This document shows, in pieces, positions 51,201 to 61,052 of a stretch of DNA of 64,000 nucleotides (its first letter is position 1; the number at the start of each line of letters is the position of its first letter). Source of the stretch: Forficula auricularia (Eukaryota; Arthropoda; Insecta; Dermaptera; Forficulidae); assembly GCA_024734495.1 (NCBI GenBank), contig JALMQS010000105.1:502671-566670 (forward strand). The letters run 5' to 3'. The notes under the pieces are model-generated. The model ran no database searches and was not told the origin of the DNA. It was given only the letters and a program-made list of their open reading frames with translations. Both the position numbers and the translations under genes were made by a program.

Positions 51201-51827
51201 TTTATAAAAAAAAAAAAAAAAAATAATTGATTAAAAATCGAGTTTTAAATCCTACAAACTTATTTTTTCTAAATTAGAATTTGGCAATTTAATTGATGAA
51301 CTCAAAAATTGTTAATTAATTAAAAAAATTATTATACGGTATTTATTTATATACCTATACATATATACACCATAATCTGTGGGCCACTACAAGGCTTGAA
51401 ATGCAAAAACTGGGCGAGGGTGGAGGTGGAGGGGTACTAGGGGCGAGGGAAGTGGTTTCGGGGGTGAGGCGGGATTGGGGTGGGGTGGAGGGCTGCGGGG
51501 GGTTAAGTGGTGGGGGGGGGGGTTCCGGGGATTAATATATACCATTTAAGTTAAATTCTAAACATTTTCAAGTTATAATTATATTTTAAGAAAAACAATC
51601 GTATCCTAAACGATTTATATAATGTTTTAGGAATGGCTCTGATGTATTTTCTTAGAGGATGGGGTCCTATACAGTATATCTTTATACTATTTCTCATATG
51701 GATCGCATCTCTTTTTATGAGAGCTCTTCTAGAACCGTGGATATCCGGGAATGCACCGACAAATTCTGGATTTTCAAGAATTCGTACACCAAACTCGCCA
51801 TCCTACGAATTTGATATATCCAATTAA
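36232..51827 (+). CDS. Smpd4: SMPD4 (neutral sphingomyelinase 3) homologue, 5' end unresolved
   Basis: Exons: 36232-36525, 36588-36690, 41968-42166, 42235-42409, 42470-42535, 42610-42722, 45167-45307, 45381-45570, 45628-46089, 46160-46243, 49389-49571, 49644-49845 and 51631-51827. Phases agree throughout and give 802 visible residues. Family landmarks in order: [142 protein letters not shown] and a C-terminal membrane segment [19 protein letters not shown]4 is an ER and nuclear-envelope protein that hydrolyses sphingomyelin to ceramide and phosphocholine. The first visible exon begins in phase 0 without ATG, so one small upstream exon is missing; human SMPD4 has about 30 more residues there. 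Introns 2 (5.3 kb), 6 and 10 are repeat-filled. Confidence 0.93.
36785..37860. repeat. Second copy of the C-run dispersed repeat
   Basis: This matches 26925-27690 from AAGCTGACGAG to the TTTCGAAAAAAAAGAAGG region, including the TTAGTTTTTG and TGTATACAAAATTTGG tandem units with longer poly-C runs. It is interrupted by an R2-like 3' fragment at about 37171-37545. It lies in SMPD4 intron 2. Confidence 0.8.
37171..37545 (+). mobile_element. R2-like LINE 3' fragment inside the dispersed repeat
   Basis: [19 protein letters not shown] matches the C-terminal end of the element at 17640. Then come stops, a 3' UTR with three copies of TATGTAAATACTCCTATAATTA-like units, and the shared end GGCCCAATAAACGAAAA. 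Comparison with the uninterrupted repeat at about 27400 (CAGCTCTTAATCTCAATGG) places the insertion exactly between CAGCTCTTT and ATCAATGG. Confidence 0.8.
38089..38787. mobile_element. TTAA-flanked element, 699 bp
   Basis: The ends GGTAGTTGTTCCGC and GCGAAACAACTACC are inverted and flanked by TTAA on both sides, as in piggyBac-type insertions. A related copy in opposite orientation is at about 50030-50640. There is no transposase; it lies in SMPD4 intron 2. Confidence 0.65.
38800..39135 (+). mobile_element. CR1/jockey-like LINE 3' end
   Basis: CACCCCTACGCG, TTTATCCCTATGACTTCTAG and ACCTTCGACTCCCACCC match the C-terminal codons and 3' region of the LINE at 29700-30020. A tail follows with CAATATAATTAAAAAAAAAA. 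Only about 330 bases are kept. Confidence 0.75.
39593..39870. mobile_element. Mariner-type MITE, 278 bp
   Basis: Inverted repeats of about 30 bases begin ACAGGGTGGTCCCGAATTCA (39593) and end TGAATTCGGGACCACCCTGT (39870), with TA next to both ends. Further inverted blocks (CAATGAGTTATTGTATAGG) extend inward. The central part is TATACAT-rich. No coding capacity. Confidence 0.8.
40040..40256. repeat. Palindromic repeat
   Basis: AAAGAATAATTAACACATTAA and GAATTGTTTTTGATCGCG (40070-40110) recur inverted as CGCGATCAAAAACAATTC and TTAATGTGTTAATTATTCTTT (40187-40230). The loop contains ATATATATATAGACTCC. No target duplication was recognised. Confidence 0.65.
41090..41830. mobile_element. Two LINE 3' fragments in opposite orientation
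   Basis: 41095-41245 on the plus strand resembles the 3' end of the CR1/jockey-like family (ATCCATTTAGCCCTATGACTT). 41468-41815 on the minus strand begins with a poly-A tail (poly-T at 41468) and reads back through AATGCAAGGGTCTTTCGAG and TATGGCTCGCATCTATGGAG into [16 protein letters not shown] codons, with internal deletion. Confidence 0.7.
42723..45166. repeat. SMPD4 intron 6: dispersed repeat and SINE-like palindrome
   Basis: 43330-43445 and 44290-44650 are the inverted relatives of 9430-9775. Between them, 43908-44158 is a palindrome of about 115-base arms. Its centre has TGGTTAGCGCTTGGG and the B-box-like GGTTCGATTCC, suggesting a tRNA-derived SINE head trapped in inverted copies. The remaining sequence has no exon signals. 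Confidence 0.6.
47240..47375 (+). mobile_element. LINE 3' tail
   Basis: GAGGGGCCAGCCCATACAGG, CTTTAGGGATCCACCTT and CTCATCAATGTCATTAAAAAA match the non-coding 3' end of the LINE at 29950-30020. It lies in SMPD4 intron 10. Confidence 0.7.
47600..48050. mobile_element. Inverted pair of hammerhead-like repeat units
   Basis: The left unit carries on the minus strand CTGATGA (47739-47745), a GAAGGT...ACCTCC near-stem and GAAAC-TA-GTC (47722 down to about 47715). The right unit carries on the plus strand CTGATGA (47937), GAAGGT-CA-ATCTTC and GAAAC. Outer arms AGAGAAATCAATGAGGATG-like and CATCCATTGATTTCTCT are inverted. A single extra T precedes each stem II. It lies in SMPD4 intron 10. Confidence 0.55.
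48050..49388. other. SMPD4 intron 10, distal part, no gene seen
   Basis: About 48260-48500 is GC-richer (CTGCGGCAGGGGAGACG) with short frames, but I recognise no protein and see no splice-consistent exon. It is likely an old repeat. Confidence 0.45.
50025..50645. mobile_element. Second copy of the TTAA-flanked element (diverged)
   Basis: Starts TTAAGCTAGTTGTTTCGGGAC and proceeds through TGCTAGAGTATATAGAACAG and CCAGTGCTCGTTTGACAAAT, the reverse complement of 38640-38787. About 120 bases (TACATCTTTCGCTGG to TTATTATCT) are tandemly duplicated at 50332 and 50438. The far end is truncated near 50645. Confidence 0.7.
50646..51600. repeat. SMPD4 intron 12 repeats, including a G-rich tract
   Basis: 50690-50800 (ATATATATCGTCGGTCG, GTCGATCTGTCACGG) looks like the end of a dispersed repeat. 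51110-51130 contains ATGGTGGAGAAGTAATCTCCGGAATC after GACTAAAGATGA, a distant version of the hammerhead-like unit. 51360-51530 is a strongly G-biased tract following GTGGGCCACTACAAGG, related to 4720-4780. Confidence 0.5.
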
Positions 51828-52415
51828 TTAATTTCATTAATAAATAACAATTACTAATGTTTATAAACTACTTTACTTTAAATATAAATATTTAATTTCA
51901 AATTTATTTGGCGCCAAATTGAGCTACTATAATTTTAATCCCTATTTTTATTATAACATCTATTTTAGATACATTTTTATAAATTATACTTACATATTTA
52001 ATAAATATAATATTTTTTTAATTAGATTTGTATTGGAGAATTGTATTTATATTTATGTTTAAATAAATATAATAATTAAAATAAATCAACATCTTCAAGT
52101 AATTAGTTTATGTCATTACTAACCTTATATTTATATTAATTTTTTATCCAAATATAATTTAAGAAATTTAAAAGTTAACTTAGGAAATGTTGATTAGCTT
52201 CATTAATAAATTAAGACCTGTCTATCAAAGCAATCAAATTATAAAAAAAAAGGTAAATATAATACGAATAACCTTGAAATTTTGTCTTGTTATATTCATT
52301 AACCTTTTTCTATCATTTGCATATTTTCCTTAAAAATAATAATTAATCGTTGCAAAAAGAACTCGATCATGTATTGTCTTAGCTTTGCCATGCCCATCAG
52401 TCGCCTTTGCTAACT

Positions 52416-55400
52416 ATGGCGGACGTAGGAAAGCAGATGTCTTCTCTACTTAAACTTGCACAAAAGTTTAATTGTTTTTATTTGACAGGTAATGTTTAAA
52501 AAATTTATCCTTTCTAAAAGTCGATGAAATCATAAATAATCTATTTAAATATTAACCACTTCTTAAATTAGACATTTTCATTGATTATTTATATTTATTG
52601 ATTATCTTACTGTGAATATTTTCCACAATAAACATTGCTAAATAAAACTATATATATTTCTTTTGTTTATAAATATACATACTTGATTAAATTTTAATAA
52701 TCATTTAAAGAATTTATAAACATATATATACCGGGTGAGTTTTTTTATCTTGAGACAGTCTTATAACTCAAAAACAGTGCATTATATGAAAAAAAGTTTC
52801 AAATAAAAGTTTATTTATATCAAGGGGGAAATTAAACTACGCTATTGTTTGTCGACCTAGAATAGGCTTTCATGGGGATTTCGAGGTCAACTTCTGTTTT
52901 TTAAATGGAAACCTATATGTTTCTGTACATATTCTGAATCCACAAAAAAAACTGAACATCTTTTATTAAAACTTTTATTCGACATCAAATAATAAAAAAA
53001 TAATAAATCAATTAGATCTCAAAAAAATTCTAATAATTATTTTTAACAATTATTCAACTTAATTATCAAATAATTAATTATTAAATAAATAATTTAATAA
53101 TTTTGCGACACTGTTCTGAGACATTCCAGAGTGTATTGCAAGTCTTCTGGATGAATTTCCAGTTCCAATTTCGTTATTTTGGCCTTTTTAAGTTTCTTCG
53201 TAGCTTTTACATTCCTGATTTTTTTTTTGTTTTTATAACAAATTTACAACACGATGAAATGAAGCTTGAGAGGGTGTATTTCTATCAGGAAAGCACTCGC
53301 CATCCATTTCAATGACAGCCCCATAACACTTCTTTCACATTCACCATAAATTAAGCCCATTTCAATTCTGTCTTCAACAAAAAATGCTCCATTTTTATTA
53401 TGGTAATACAATATAACTATCTACTGGATTGTCACGAGAAATAGACTTGTTTAAACTCAAGACTTTTAAATAGATCTATTAAGTAGAAAATAATCTCTTA
53501 AATCGGTGTATAGTGAAGTTTTAAGATCATTATAAACACTTATTTTCATTGCTGTGACCTTTCGATTTAATAATTAATTATTTGATAATTAAGTTGAATG
53601 ATTGTTTAAAATAATTATTACTTAAGTTTTTTTTTAGAGATCTAATTGATTTAATATTTTTTTTTATTTGATGTCATATAAAAAAATAGTTCTAATAAAA
53701 GTTGTTCAGTTTGTTTTGTGGATTCATAATATACCTATACAGAAACATATAGGTTTCCATTTGAAAAACAGAGGTTGACCTCGAAATACCCTTGAAAGCT
53801 TGTTCTAGGTAGACAAACAATTGTGTAGTTTAGTTTCCCCCCTGATATAAATAAACTTTTATTTGAAACTTTTTTTCATATAATGCACTGTTTTTGAGTT
53901 ATAAGACTGTCTCAAGGTAAAAAAACTCACCCGGTATATATATATATATATATATTTTTTTTATTTTAATATTTAAATTTTTTTCCCAGGTTTAGAAAGA
54001 AATAATTGTACACCGTTTTTGGTTGAAGGACTCCAAGTAGGTTTAGTTAGAGATGATGTAGTTGCTCATATTTCGAAATATCCAGAGGTATTTACTATTA
54101 CCTCCCATTCAGTTGAATTAAATCCAGCTTTTAGAGATTATGATGAAAGAAGTGCTAAAATCGAAGCTGTTCTTCAAGATTGTAGAGAATTGAATGTTTT
54201 TAATGCTCTCAAAGGATGGCGAGATGAGGTAAAACCATTTACAGTAATCAATAATTTAATAAGAAAATAATAAATAAATCAATGATGAATTGTTTTAGTG
54301 CTTTGAAGTAAGGCATAGCTTTTCATCTAGCCCACTATTTAAGTTGGATAGATCTGCAACATGTATGTATAAAAATAACTAATTTCGGATATTTAAAACT
54401 TTTATAGTAGAAATAAATTTTGTTAGTTTTCAGATTTTTGAAGATTGAAATTTATATTGAAATAATCACAAAAAAATTAATTTCCTAAAAAAATGATGTG
54501 TACCTCACCTATAGATTTATTTTTTTTAATTTAACAATTATTTTGTTATTTTATAAAATATCAATCTTCAAAAATATTTTAAACTTTTATGAATTTGAAA
54601 CAATTTTTTTCTTTTCTAATTATAATTAATTATTTTGATTGTTTATGTCCATCGATTTAATTAATAAGTTGTTGTGGGGAAATAAGGACAATAGCTTATG
54701 CAAATATTTTTTATTTTATGCCAACGTTTCGTCAACTTTGTTAACTTCCTCAGGGCTCAAACGAATTAACTTCTTTGCATATTTGTCAATTTATAAATAT
54801 TCATTCTTAGCAAACACATATAGGCCAGTCATTGAACAGATTGAAAATATTTCCTATTTAAATCTAAAAAATATCTTAAGATATTTTTAGATTTAAATGG
54901 GAAATATTTTCAATCTGTTCAATGACTGGCCTATATGCGTTTGCTAAGAATGAATATTTATAAATTGACTTATCTTAAGATCTAAAGATATTTTTAGATT
55001 TAAATAGGAAATATTTTCAATCTGTTCAATGACTGGCCTATATATGTTTGCTAAGAATGAATATTTATTTTTTATTTATAAATTGACAAATATGCAAAGA
55101 AGTTAATTTGTTTGAGCCCTGAGGAAGTCAACAAAGTTGACGAAACGTTGGCATAAAATAAAAAATGTTTGCATAAGCTATTGTCCTTATTTCCCTACAA
55201 CAACTTATTAATTATATTTAATTACACGTTTCGTATAACGTATAATTCAAGACCTGTTTTCTGCTTATATAAATAAGTATCCGAGTATACGATTCATTTA
55301 CAATCATTAAGCTGAAGACGCAATCTCTGATTTATATGTAATTTATAAATTAAACAAATTTGCTACTCTTAGCAAAAAATCTGACTAATTTGAGAGTAAA

Positions 55401-57313
55401 TAATTTTCCCTATTTTAATAATAATAATAATACTCTAAATTATCGAAAGAAAAGTTTCGGTTTGAACTCTCCTAGATTGCAAATTTTTATTGAGAAATAC
55501 TCATCAGAACGCACTTCTTTTCAACACCTAGTTCAGAAGTCGAAACTTAAGTTGTTCTCATTAAAAATTTGCATCAGAAACTTCTCTTTAGATAAACAAC
55601 TCAATCACCAAAGCATCAAATTTTCTATATAATGTAATTACAAACGAGGAATTTTAGAAAAAAATTAAAGAAACGAGAACACCCTGGAAGAATCTGTAGA
55701 AGAGAACAGCTCAAATGAAAGGGCACACGTTAAGGGCCAGTTGTATGTCGGTTGGTAAACTCTTTTTAAACGTTGACAAAGGGTAAAACCTTATAATTCA
55801 CCTTGTGCCTGACGGGATGGCCAATCAGATAAAAGTGCCTGTCAAGGCCACAAGGTGAATTATAAGGTTTTACCCTTTGTCAACTTTTAAAAAGAGTTTA
55901 CCAACCGACATACAACTGGCCCTAAGTCACGGACTATTGCTAACGGTTAGAGGTAGTATTGTGTCCCTTAATTTTTATTAAATATAATGAAATATATGGA
56001 AAAAAGGCACAAACCTTGTTGTGTTCTGTGGGATGTTGATGGTTGAACTAGTCTGGATTAAGCTAGACAATGTATTTACGATATTGCCTTGACCGAAGGA
56101 GATGCAAAAAAGGAAACGGTCGGAAGAATAAAACAATCAAAATAAACAATTCTATGAATTGCTAGTGTTTATTGTGAAAGAAAAAGAACGGTACATTAAA
56201 AAATGGTAGCGTTCTGTCAAAGCAAGACTTAAGCTCAATCGAGGGGTGAACCGTGATTGAAATTAGGTGTACACGTCTTTGGAATTATGTGGAATTATTT
56301 TGGAATTCATTAGATAATCTCACTTTATCTATTATCTTCTACTTGGAAATGAAAGTGTAAGTGGAAGTAGGTGTACACGATATTAGGTCGTGGTTCACCT
56401 CTCGAGGTCAATTCTATGATTTTAAAATCATTGCATAACTTTTAATAATATATTTTTTTGTTTAAATTGAGAATTATGTCCAAAATTCATTCTGAAAACG
56501 ATGGATGTATAATATGGAGTTAATTTTATAAAAAAAAATACTTTTTTTTCTTAATCTGATGGGAATAAAAGAAAAGTGTATTATATTAAAAATCAATAAA
56601 AAGATAAAAAATTATTCACAATGCAAAAGAGTTAGCATAGACTTGAGTGGATGCGGATGTCAAACCAGTATTAGAACTGTATACTCAATGATGATGAGTG
56701 CAATTTATTCTTAAAAACGTAAGGACTTTTCATGATTTTTTAAAATTTTGATATACCTATCCTACCTATAATTTATATCAAGATATTTTTGAAAACTTTA
56801 TAATAAGAATGTTTTTTTAATTCTGTTATACCTATCATACCTTTAATTTATAACAAGGTATTCTTGTAAACTTTATAATAAGTATAATTCATTAATTTTC
56901 TATATTTGTTTACTATTTAAAATAAATTGCTTAAATATTTAGTATATAATGCAGTTTTACCATTATTTGTAGGTTTATTTGGATTACACAACTATGGTGT
57001 TGATATTAATGGCTATGTTATGGATCCTGAAAAAGGTCTTTGTATTTGGTTACAGAGACGTTCAGCAACTAAACAAACTTGGCCTGGAAAATGGGACAAT
57101 ATGGTAATTTCTCTTTTTCTTTTTAAATCTAATAACATTTATTTATTTAATAATAACATTAATAAATATTATTTCTGAATTATTTAACTTACAGGTAGGT
57201 GGAGGTTTATCCGTAGGATTTGGTATTTTAGAAACAGCTATAAAAGAAGCCGATGAAGAAGCATCAATTACCGAAAAATTAATTAAAAATTTGAGACCTG
57301 CTGGAAGTGTTTC
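52416..57313 (+). CDS. DUF4743/Nudix hydrolase, 3' end beyond the window
   Basis: Exons: 52416-52488 (MADVGKQMSSLLKLAQKFN), 53990-54228, 54299-54362, 56973-57103 and 57195-57313; phases agree. The N-terminal domain reads LERNNCTPFLVEGLQVGLV, ELNPAFRDYDERSAKIEAVL and NVFNALKGWRDE (DUF4743 type). LFGLHNYGVDINGYV and KGLCIWLQRRSATKQTWPGK follow, then the Nudix box GGGLSVGFGILETAIKEADE-EAS. The box keeps the catalytic KE..EE glutamates, but Arg is Lys and Gly is Ser, as is usual in this subfamily. Fungal and plant relatives (YJR142W, C-terminal half of Tnr3) are known for acting on damaged thiamine diphosphate; that role here is inference. The last exon here ends in phase 2 after GSVS and no continuation was found to 64000. 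Intron 1 holds a mariner-like element, intron 3 three repeats. Confidence 0.88.
52731..53934. mobile_element. Mariner-like element, second copy (1.2 kb)
   Basis: The ends CCGGGTGAGTTTTTTTATC and TTTTTTTACCTTGAG-derived inverse ending CACCCGG are flanked by TATATATA. The long arms match 33996-34320 and 34930-35302. The core has antisense remnants of the same helix-turn-helix ORF and lacks F3. It lies in intron 1 of the Nudix gene, ending 55 bases before the exon 2 acceptor. Confidence 0.75.
54640..55225. mobile_element. Inverted repeat units with hammerhead-like motifs
   Basis: The outer arms TTAATTAATAAGTTGTTGTGG and CAACAACTTATTAATT are inverted. The left arm has the motif on the minus strand (GTTTC at 54726 to TCCTCAG at 54753). 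The right arm has it on the plus strand: GCC-CTGAGGA-A-GTCAAC-AAA-GTTGAC-GAAAC-GTT-GGC (55116-55152). Toward the centre, the segment GGAAATATTTTCAATCTG and its neighbours is present twice in direct orientation (54900 and 55005) and once inverted, so three unit ends are joined. Confidence 0.65.
55734..55922. mobile_element. PIF/Harbinger-like MITE, 189 bp
   Basis: Inverted repeats of more than 60 bases begin GGGCCAGTTGTATGTCGG and end CCGACATACAACTGGCCC, flanked by the trinucleotide TAA on each side (55731-55733 and 55923-55925). Together these fit the TWA duplications of PIF/Harbinger. The loop is about 40 bases. Non-coding. Confidence 0.8.
56240..56404. mobile_element. MITE, CGAGGGG family, copy 3 (165 bp)
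   Basis: The termini CGAGGGGTGAACCG and TGGTTCACCTCTCG are flanked by AGCTCAAT and AGGTCAAT, an 8-bp duplication with one mismatch. It shares internal TTGGAATTATTTTGG and GGTGTACACG blocks with the copies at 3561 and 14256. It lies in intron 3 of the Nudix gene. Confidence 0.85.
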
Positions 57314-57559
57314 GTAAGAGAAATTCCTTAAATTAACTAATAATACTTATATAATCATTCTATTTTATTATACATTTTTAAAAAATATAAATTTTTATTA
57401 AATTAATTTTTGATTCAGAAATGATCATTGCATATTTTAAATAGAAATGATTAATTTCTCTTCTAGCCACCCACAAACAAAGTGGCTTATGTTAATTAGT
57501 AATCACAAATGCTTAGACAATCTCTTATACTATTAGAGATGCTTGATTTTAAGATAGAT

Positions 57560-58115
57560 AGCTAACACAACACACCAGATCCCATTGCAATTTCTGTGAA
57601 AGGCTACCACTTACCATTAAGGATGATATCACCTTTCTCGGAATTATTTTTGACCGGAAATTAAATTGGTCTTCACACATTAAATCCATGACTTCCAAAT
57701 GCGACAATCGCTTAAATATTCGAAGAATGCTTACCAGAACTTGGTGGGGTGGAGATCCTAAGAATTTCTCAAAAAGTTTACCAGACCTTAGTAAGATCGC
57801 ACACATGGATTTCGCGTGCTTTATATTTGGAGGTATCAATAAAAAACTAGCAAAATTAAATTTACAATTAAAAGCTCTGAGAATTATAACCGGAGCTATG
57901 AAGTAAACACCAACAAACACCTTGCATATTGAATGCAATGAACTCTCTCCCGGCCTCCATCTTTCCCAACACTTATAATCTTCAAACCTAAGCCTCCACC
58001 CTTTCACTTGATCAACTTTCCCTTTTCTTCGGTAATGCAAGGGTCTTTCGAGGCCCATAGGGGCTGCATCTTACTGGTGAGCTCCTTCTTTCATTGGATT
58101 GCATTAAAAAAAAAA
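57560..58115 (+). mobile_element. LINE fragments: I/jockey-type RT piece joined to CR1-like 3' end
   Basis: 57600-57910 gives, in shifted frames, FLGIIFDRKLNWSSHIKSM, then NIRRMLTRTWWGGDP and LKALRIITGAMK, the C-terminal reverse transcriptase region of a jockey/I-type LINE unlike the other fragments here. From about 57945 it continues into the TTCCCTTTTCTTCGG and GCATCTTACTGGTGAGCTCC 3' end of the main LINE family, ending in poly-A at 58110. Confidence 0.7.
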
Positions 58116-58169
58116 TTTAATTGTAACGAAATTTTCTCTGGAGAAAGACGGACTGGTAAAACTTTTAAT

Positions 58170-58520
58170 TGAAAGTAATGGAAGGCAGCCCAGGGGTAGT
58201 GAGGAAAGAAAAAATTAACACATATCAAATAAGGTGTAATTTATTGGAATCTTTCCTCCTTTCCTTTCAAACCGACGTTTCGGAGGATTCTTCCCTCCTT
58301 CAGGGTTTCAAGGGGTCAATGAAGGAAGAAGGAAACAAATAAAATGCTTCCTTCTCTCTCCACAGGAGTGATTAAAACTTTTTTCTTCCTTAGCAGAAGC
58401 ATAGAATTAAGAAAATGAAGGAAAAAAAGTTTTAAACACTGCTGTGGAGAGAGGAAGGAAGCGTTTTATTTGTTTCCTTCATTGACCCCCTGAAACCCTG
58501 AAGAAATAAAATATATAAAC
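58170..58520. mobile_element. Inverted GGAAGGCAGCCCAG repeat units
   Basis: The plus-strand half matches 20776-20960, including CAAACCGACGTTTCGGAGG and TCAGGGTTTCAAGG, but it has lost two bases of the CTGAAGA core (58299-58303 antisense). A second, inverted end follows from about 58430 (CTGTGGAGAGAGGAAGGAAG). Both stop near CCTGAAGAAATAAA. The hammerhead-like motif is therefore broken here. Confidence 0.6.
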
Positions 58521-59111
58521 GATCCGAAATTGGCGAACATCTAGTCTTTTTCCATACTAAGTGACTGTAGAAGTATACTCTCCTTCTTCTTCTTAATCTT
58601 TCAAATAGGCACACGTGCCTGTTCATCCAATTTGTTTCAGCCTTCGGGGTCGTAGCTTTCCTTCCATCTTTTCTTTGGTCTGTCTCTGCTTCTGAACCTC
58701 CCTGGACGGTTATACAGAATGATCTTCGGGAGACGGTCGTCAGACATTCTTTCCACATGTTTGGTCCAATATTGCCATGGATCATTAACCCACAAAGAGA
58801 AACAAAGAGATTGTCCTCTCTTGTTTCTCTTTGTGAATCAACAACTCTGCTACTCTCGGCAAAACAAAAACTTTTCAACTAGATCATTAACCCATTCAAG
58901 TATAATCTAGCAACTAAAAGGTGACAATACGAAATCCATTACGTATATCTCCCTTTATATCAAAGATGAAATCATCAAATTACAAAGAAGAGAAAAAACA
59001 ATAAATATAATCTGGGTACGAGGCCACATATGATGCTCAGGAAACGATCACCAACCTTAGCTATAAAGTTTGTCTACTGTACTCCCGTATATTGAGAGGA
59101 GGCCACACACT

Positions 59112-59113
<2 letters not shown>

Positions 59114-59198
<85 letters not shown>
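59114..59198. repeat. Poly-T tract of about 85 bases
   Basis: An uninterrupted homopolymer, most likely the poly-A tail of a minus-strand retroelement or an assembly-length uncertainty. Neighbouring sequence (59200-59350) does not show an obvious LINE end. Confidence 0.9.
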
Positions 59199-59199
<1 letters not shown>

Positions 59200-59422
59200 T
59201 CTATTCAATTCCATGGCAATATGATTTTTGATTTGCAGAAACAGATATTCTAAATTTCAAGTTTTTATCCTGTTTAGTAATGGAGCTACAACGCTCTGAT
59301 AGACAGACAGTGTAGCACTAATAGAGTCACGTTTTACTTTTTAAACGGAACCCTAAAAATATTAATTTAGTAAGGGTTTAAATAAGAGACATGCAGCTTT
59401 CGTTTATTTCTTTTTATTTATG

Positions 59423-59475
59423 AACTCCCGCTAACGTTTCGGCTATTGGTTGTAGCCATCTTCAGAGCGGGAATT
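59423..59475 (-). ncRNA. Hammerhead-like ribozyme motif (dimer type), left arm
   Basis: On the minus strand: AATTCCCGCT (stem I), CTGAAGA, one extra T, GGCTA-CAACCAA-TAGCC (stem II), GAAAC, GTT, AGCGGGAGTT (stem I partner; 9 of 10 pairs). The bases ACGT after GAA could form stem III only between two copies. The unpaired T before stem II departs from the canonical core. Confidence 0.55.
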
Positions 59476-59722
59476 TGTCGATATTTATTATAAAAAATTT
59501 TGGATACACCAGTCATCAGATAAAACTATATACAAGAAATATACATATAATATATACAAAACCATATACAGGGTGTTCGCCAAAAGCCAAAAGATGTAAT
59601 AATTTTAAAGACTATTATTGTCACCCTGTATATGGTTTTGTATACTATATATCGTATATTTCTGTATATAGTTTTATCTGATGACTGGTGTATCCAAAAA
59701 TTTTTTTATATAAATATCGACA

Positions 59723-59775
59723 AATTCCCGCTCTGAAGATGGCTACAACCAATAACCGAAACGTTAGCGGGAGTT
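59723..59775 (+). ncRNA. Hammerhead-like ribozyme motif (dimer type), right arm
   Basis: Same layout as the left arm on the opposite strand. Stem I is AATTCCCGCT with AGCGGGAGTT. The core is CTGAAGA. Stem II is GGCTA...TAACC with one mismatched pair. GAAAC-GTT follows. It is slightly more degraded than its partner. Confidence 0.5.
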
Positions 59776-59830
59776 CATAAATAAAAAGAAATAAATGAAA
59801 GCTGCACGTCTCTTATTTGGACCCTTACAA

Positions 59831-61052
59831 AATTAATACAACTACAGCTATAAATACCTAAAAATATTTTTTAAAGTTTAAAGATTAATTTAAAATTTTA
59901 TTTATTAGTCCATATTTGGTATTTTCTTTTCTTGCTTTAATTACAAAATTCATTCTTCTTTCCATCTTTAGGATGAAATTCCTTATCACTTTTTGATGAA
60001 TACCTTCTCATTCCTCACTATATGTTATATTTATATGCGATGCTCATTCAAATTTTCTCGACCTTCATCTCGAGGCCCAATGACGTCCCATTCATCTTTA
60101 TATGGATTTAGATCTCGTGTACGCTTGCTATTTCAATTGTTTTGTTCCTAATAAGGTGGATGTTTGATTTGCAGTATGTGGCCGAGCGTTATCGTAAATT
60201 AAGAAGAATCTTAGTCCTATAAATCGTGCAAATGAAACAAAATACTCCACTAGGATCTCTTCTACATAGCAAATGCGAAAGGCAGTTATTGAACTGCCAT
60301 TTACATCACTAACTACTTATGTACTTTAAAAGAAATACCTTCCCAAAACATCAGAGAGTCTCAAACAAATGCAATTTTTTGAAAAAATAGTGTCCTATTT
60401 CTCACACAAGCTCTCGACTATCTGAAAGTCCTATATTGAATCTAGACTTATCAACGAGAAGATAATATTTCCCCATTTATCCCCTCACTGTATATGATGT
60501 GGCCAAATTCAAGGCTTCGACCTGTAATGTCAATTACTTAAAACAGAAGTTATGATGTAAGAGTTCATTCCGAAGTGGTCTTATGAGATGGCGATCAGAT
60601 GCCGCTCTTTGCGTGTATTGTCCTGTCTCTAAATATCGTTTATAAACTTATTGGATTATCGAACAATGGAATACAAGTTGACTTAAACCATGATCTAACA
60701 GTGCTACTATTTTCTCGACATCATTACTGTTGAGATCCATTATTATATTATACTTGCAAGATGGAGGACAAGTGGATAAAGAATTAAATGAAAAATTTAA
60801 ATCATCTGTTAGATTAAATGTGATATCCTATATCATAATATATAAATAAATTAATGAAGATTGAAATTTGATACATGTTAAAAAAAAGTGGCTCAGGATT
60901 TTTGCAGGGCAAAAATATATAATACATACACATACATAAATATAATGTACTATATTTAAGCGGTCACGAAAAACACGCCGGCAATGATGAGTATTAATTT
61001 CAGAACTATGTAAATAAACTCTCGAATGGGCAAAAATGATTAATTTATTTTA
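59831..61052. other. No gene recognised
   Basis: AT-rich sequence after the last readable Nudix exon. I searched both strands for a phase-compatible exon continuing the Nudix protein and found none. About 60000-60780 has moderate GC and fragments of broken frames that may be an old transposon (for example antisense of TACTTGCAAGATGG), but nothing I can name. Confidence 0.45.

Larger units (their letters stand above)
59380..59830. mobile_element. Palindromic element with two hammerhead-like ends
   Basis: Outer arms of about 190 bases start GTAAGGGTTTAAATAAGAG and end CTCTTATTTGGACCCTTAC. Each arm contains one hammerhead-like motif pointing outward (59423-59475 minus, 59723-59775 plus). At the centre a 65-base mini-element with ATACAGGGTG and CACCCTGTAT ends (about 59566-59632) looks like a mariner-type MITE inserted into the loop. 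Confidence 0.75.
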
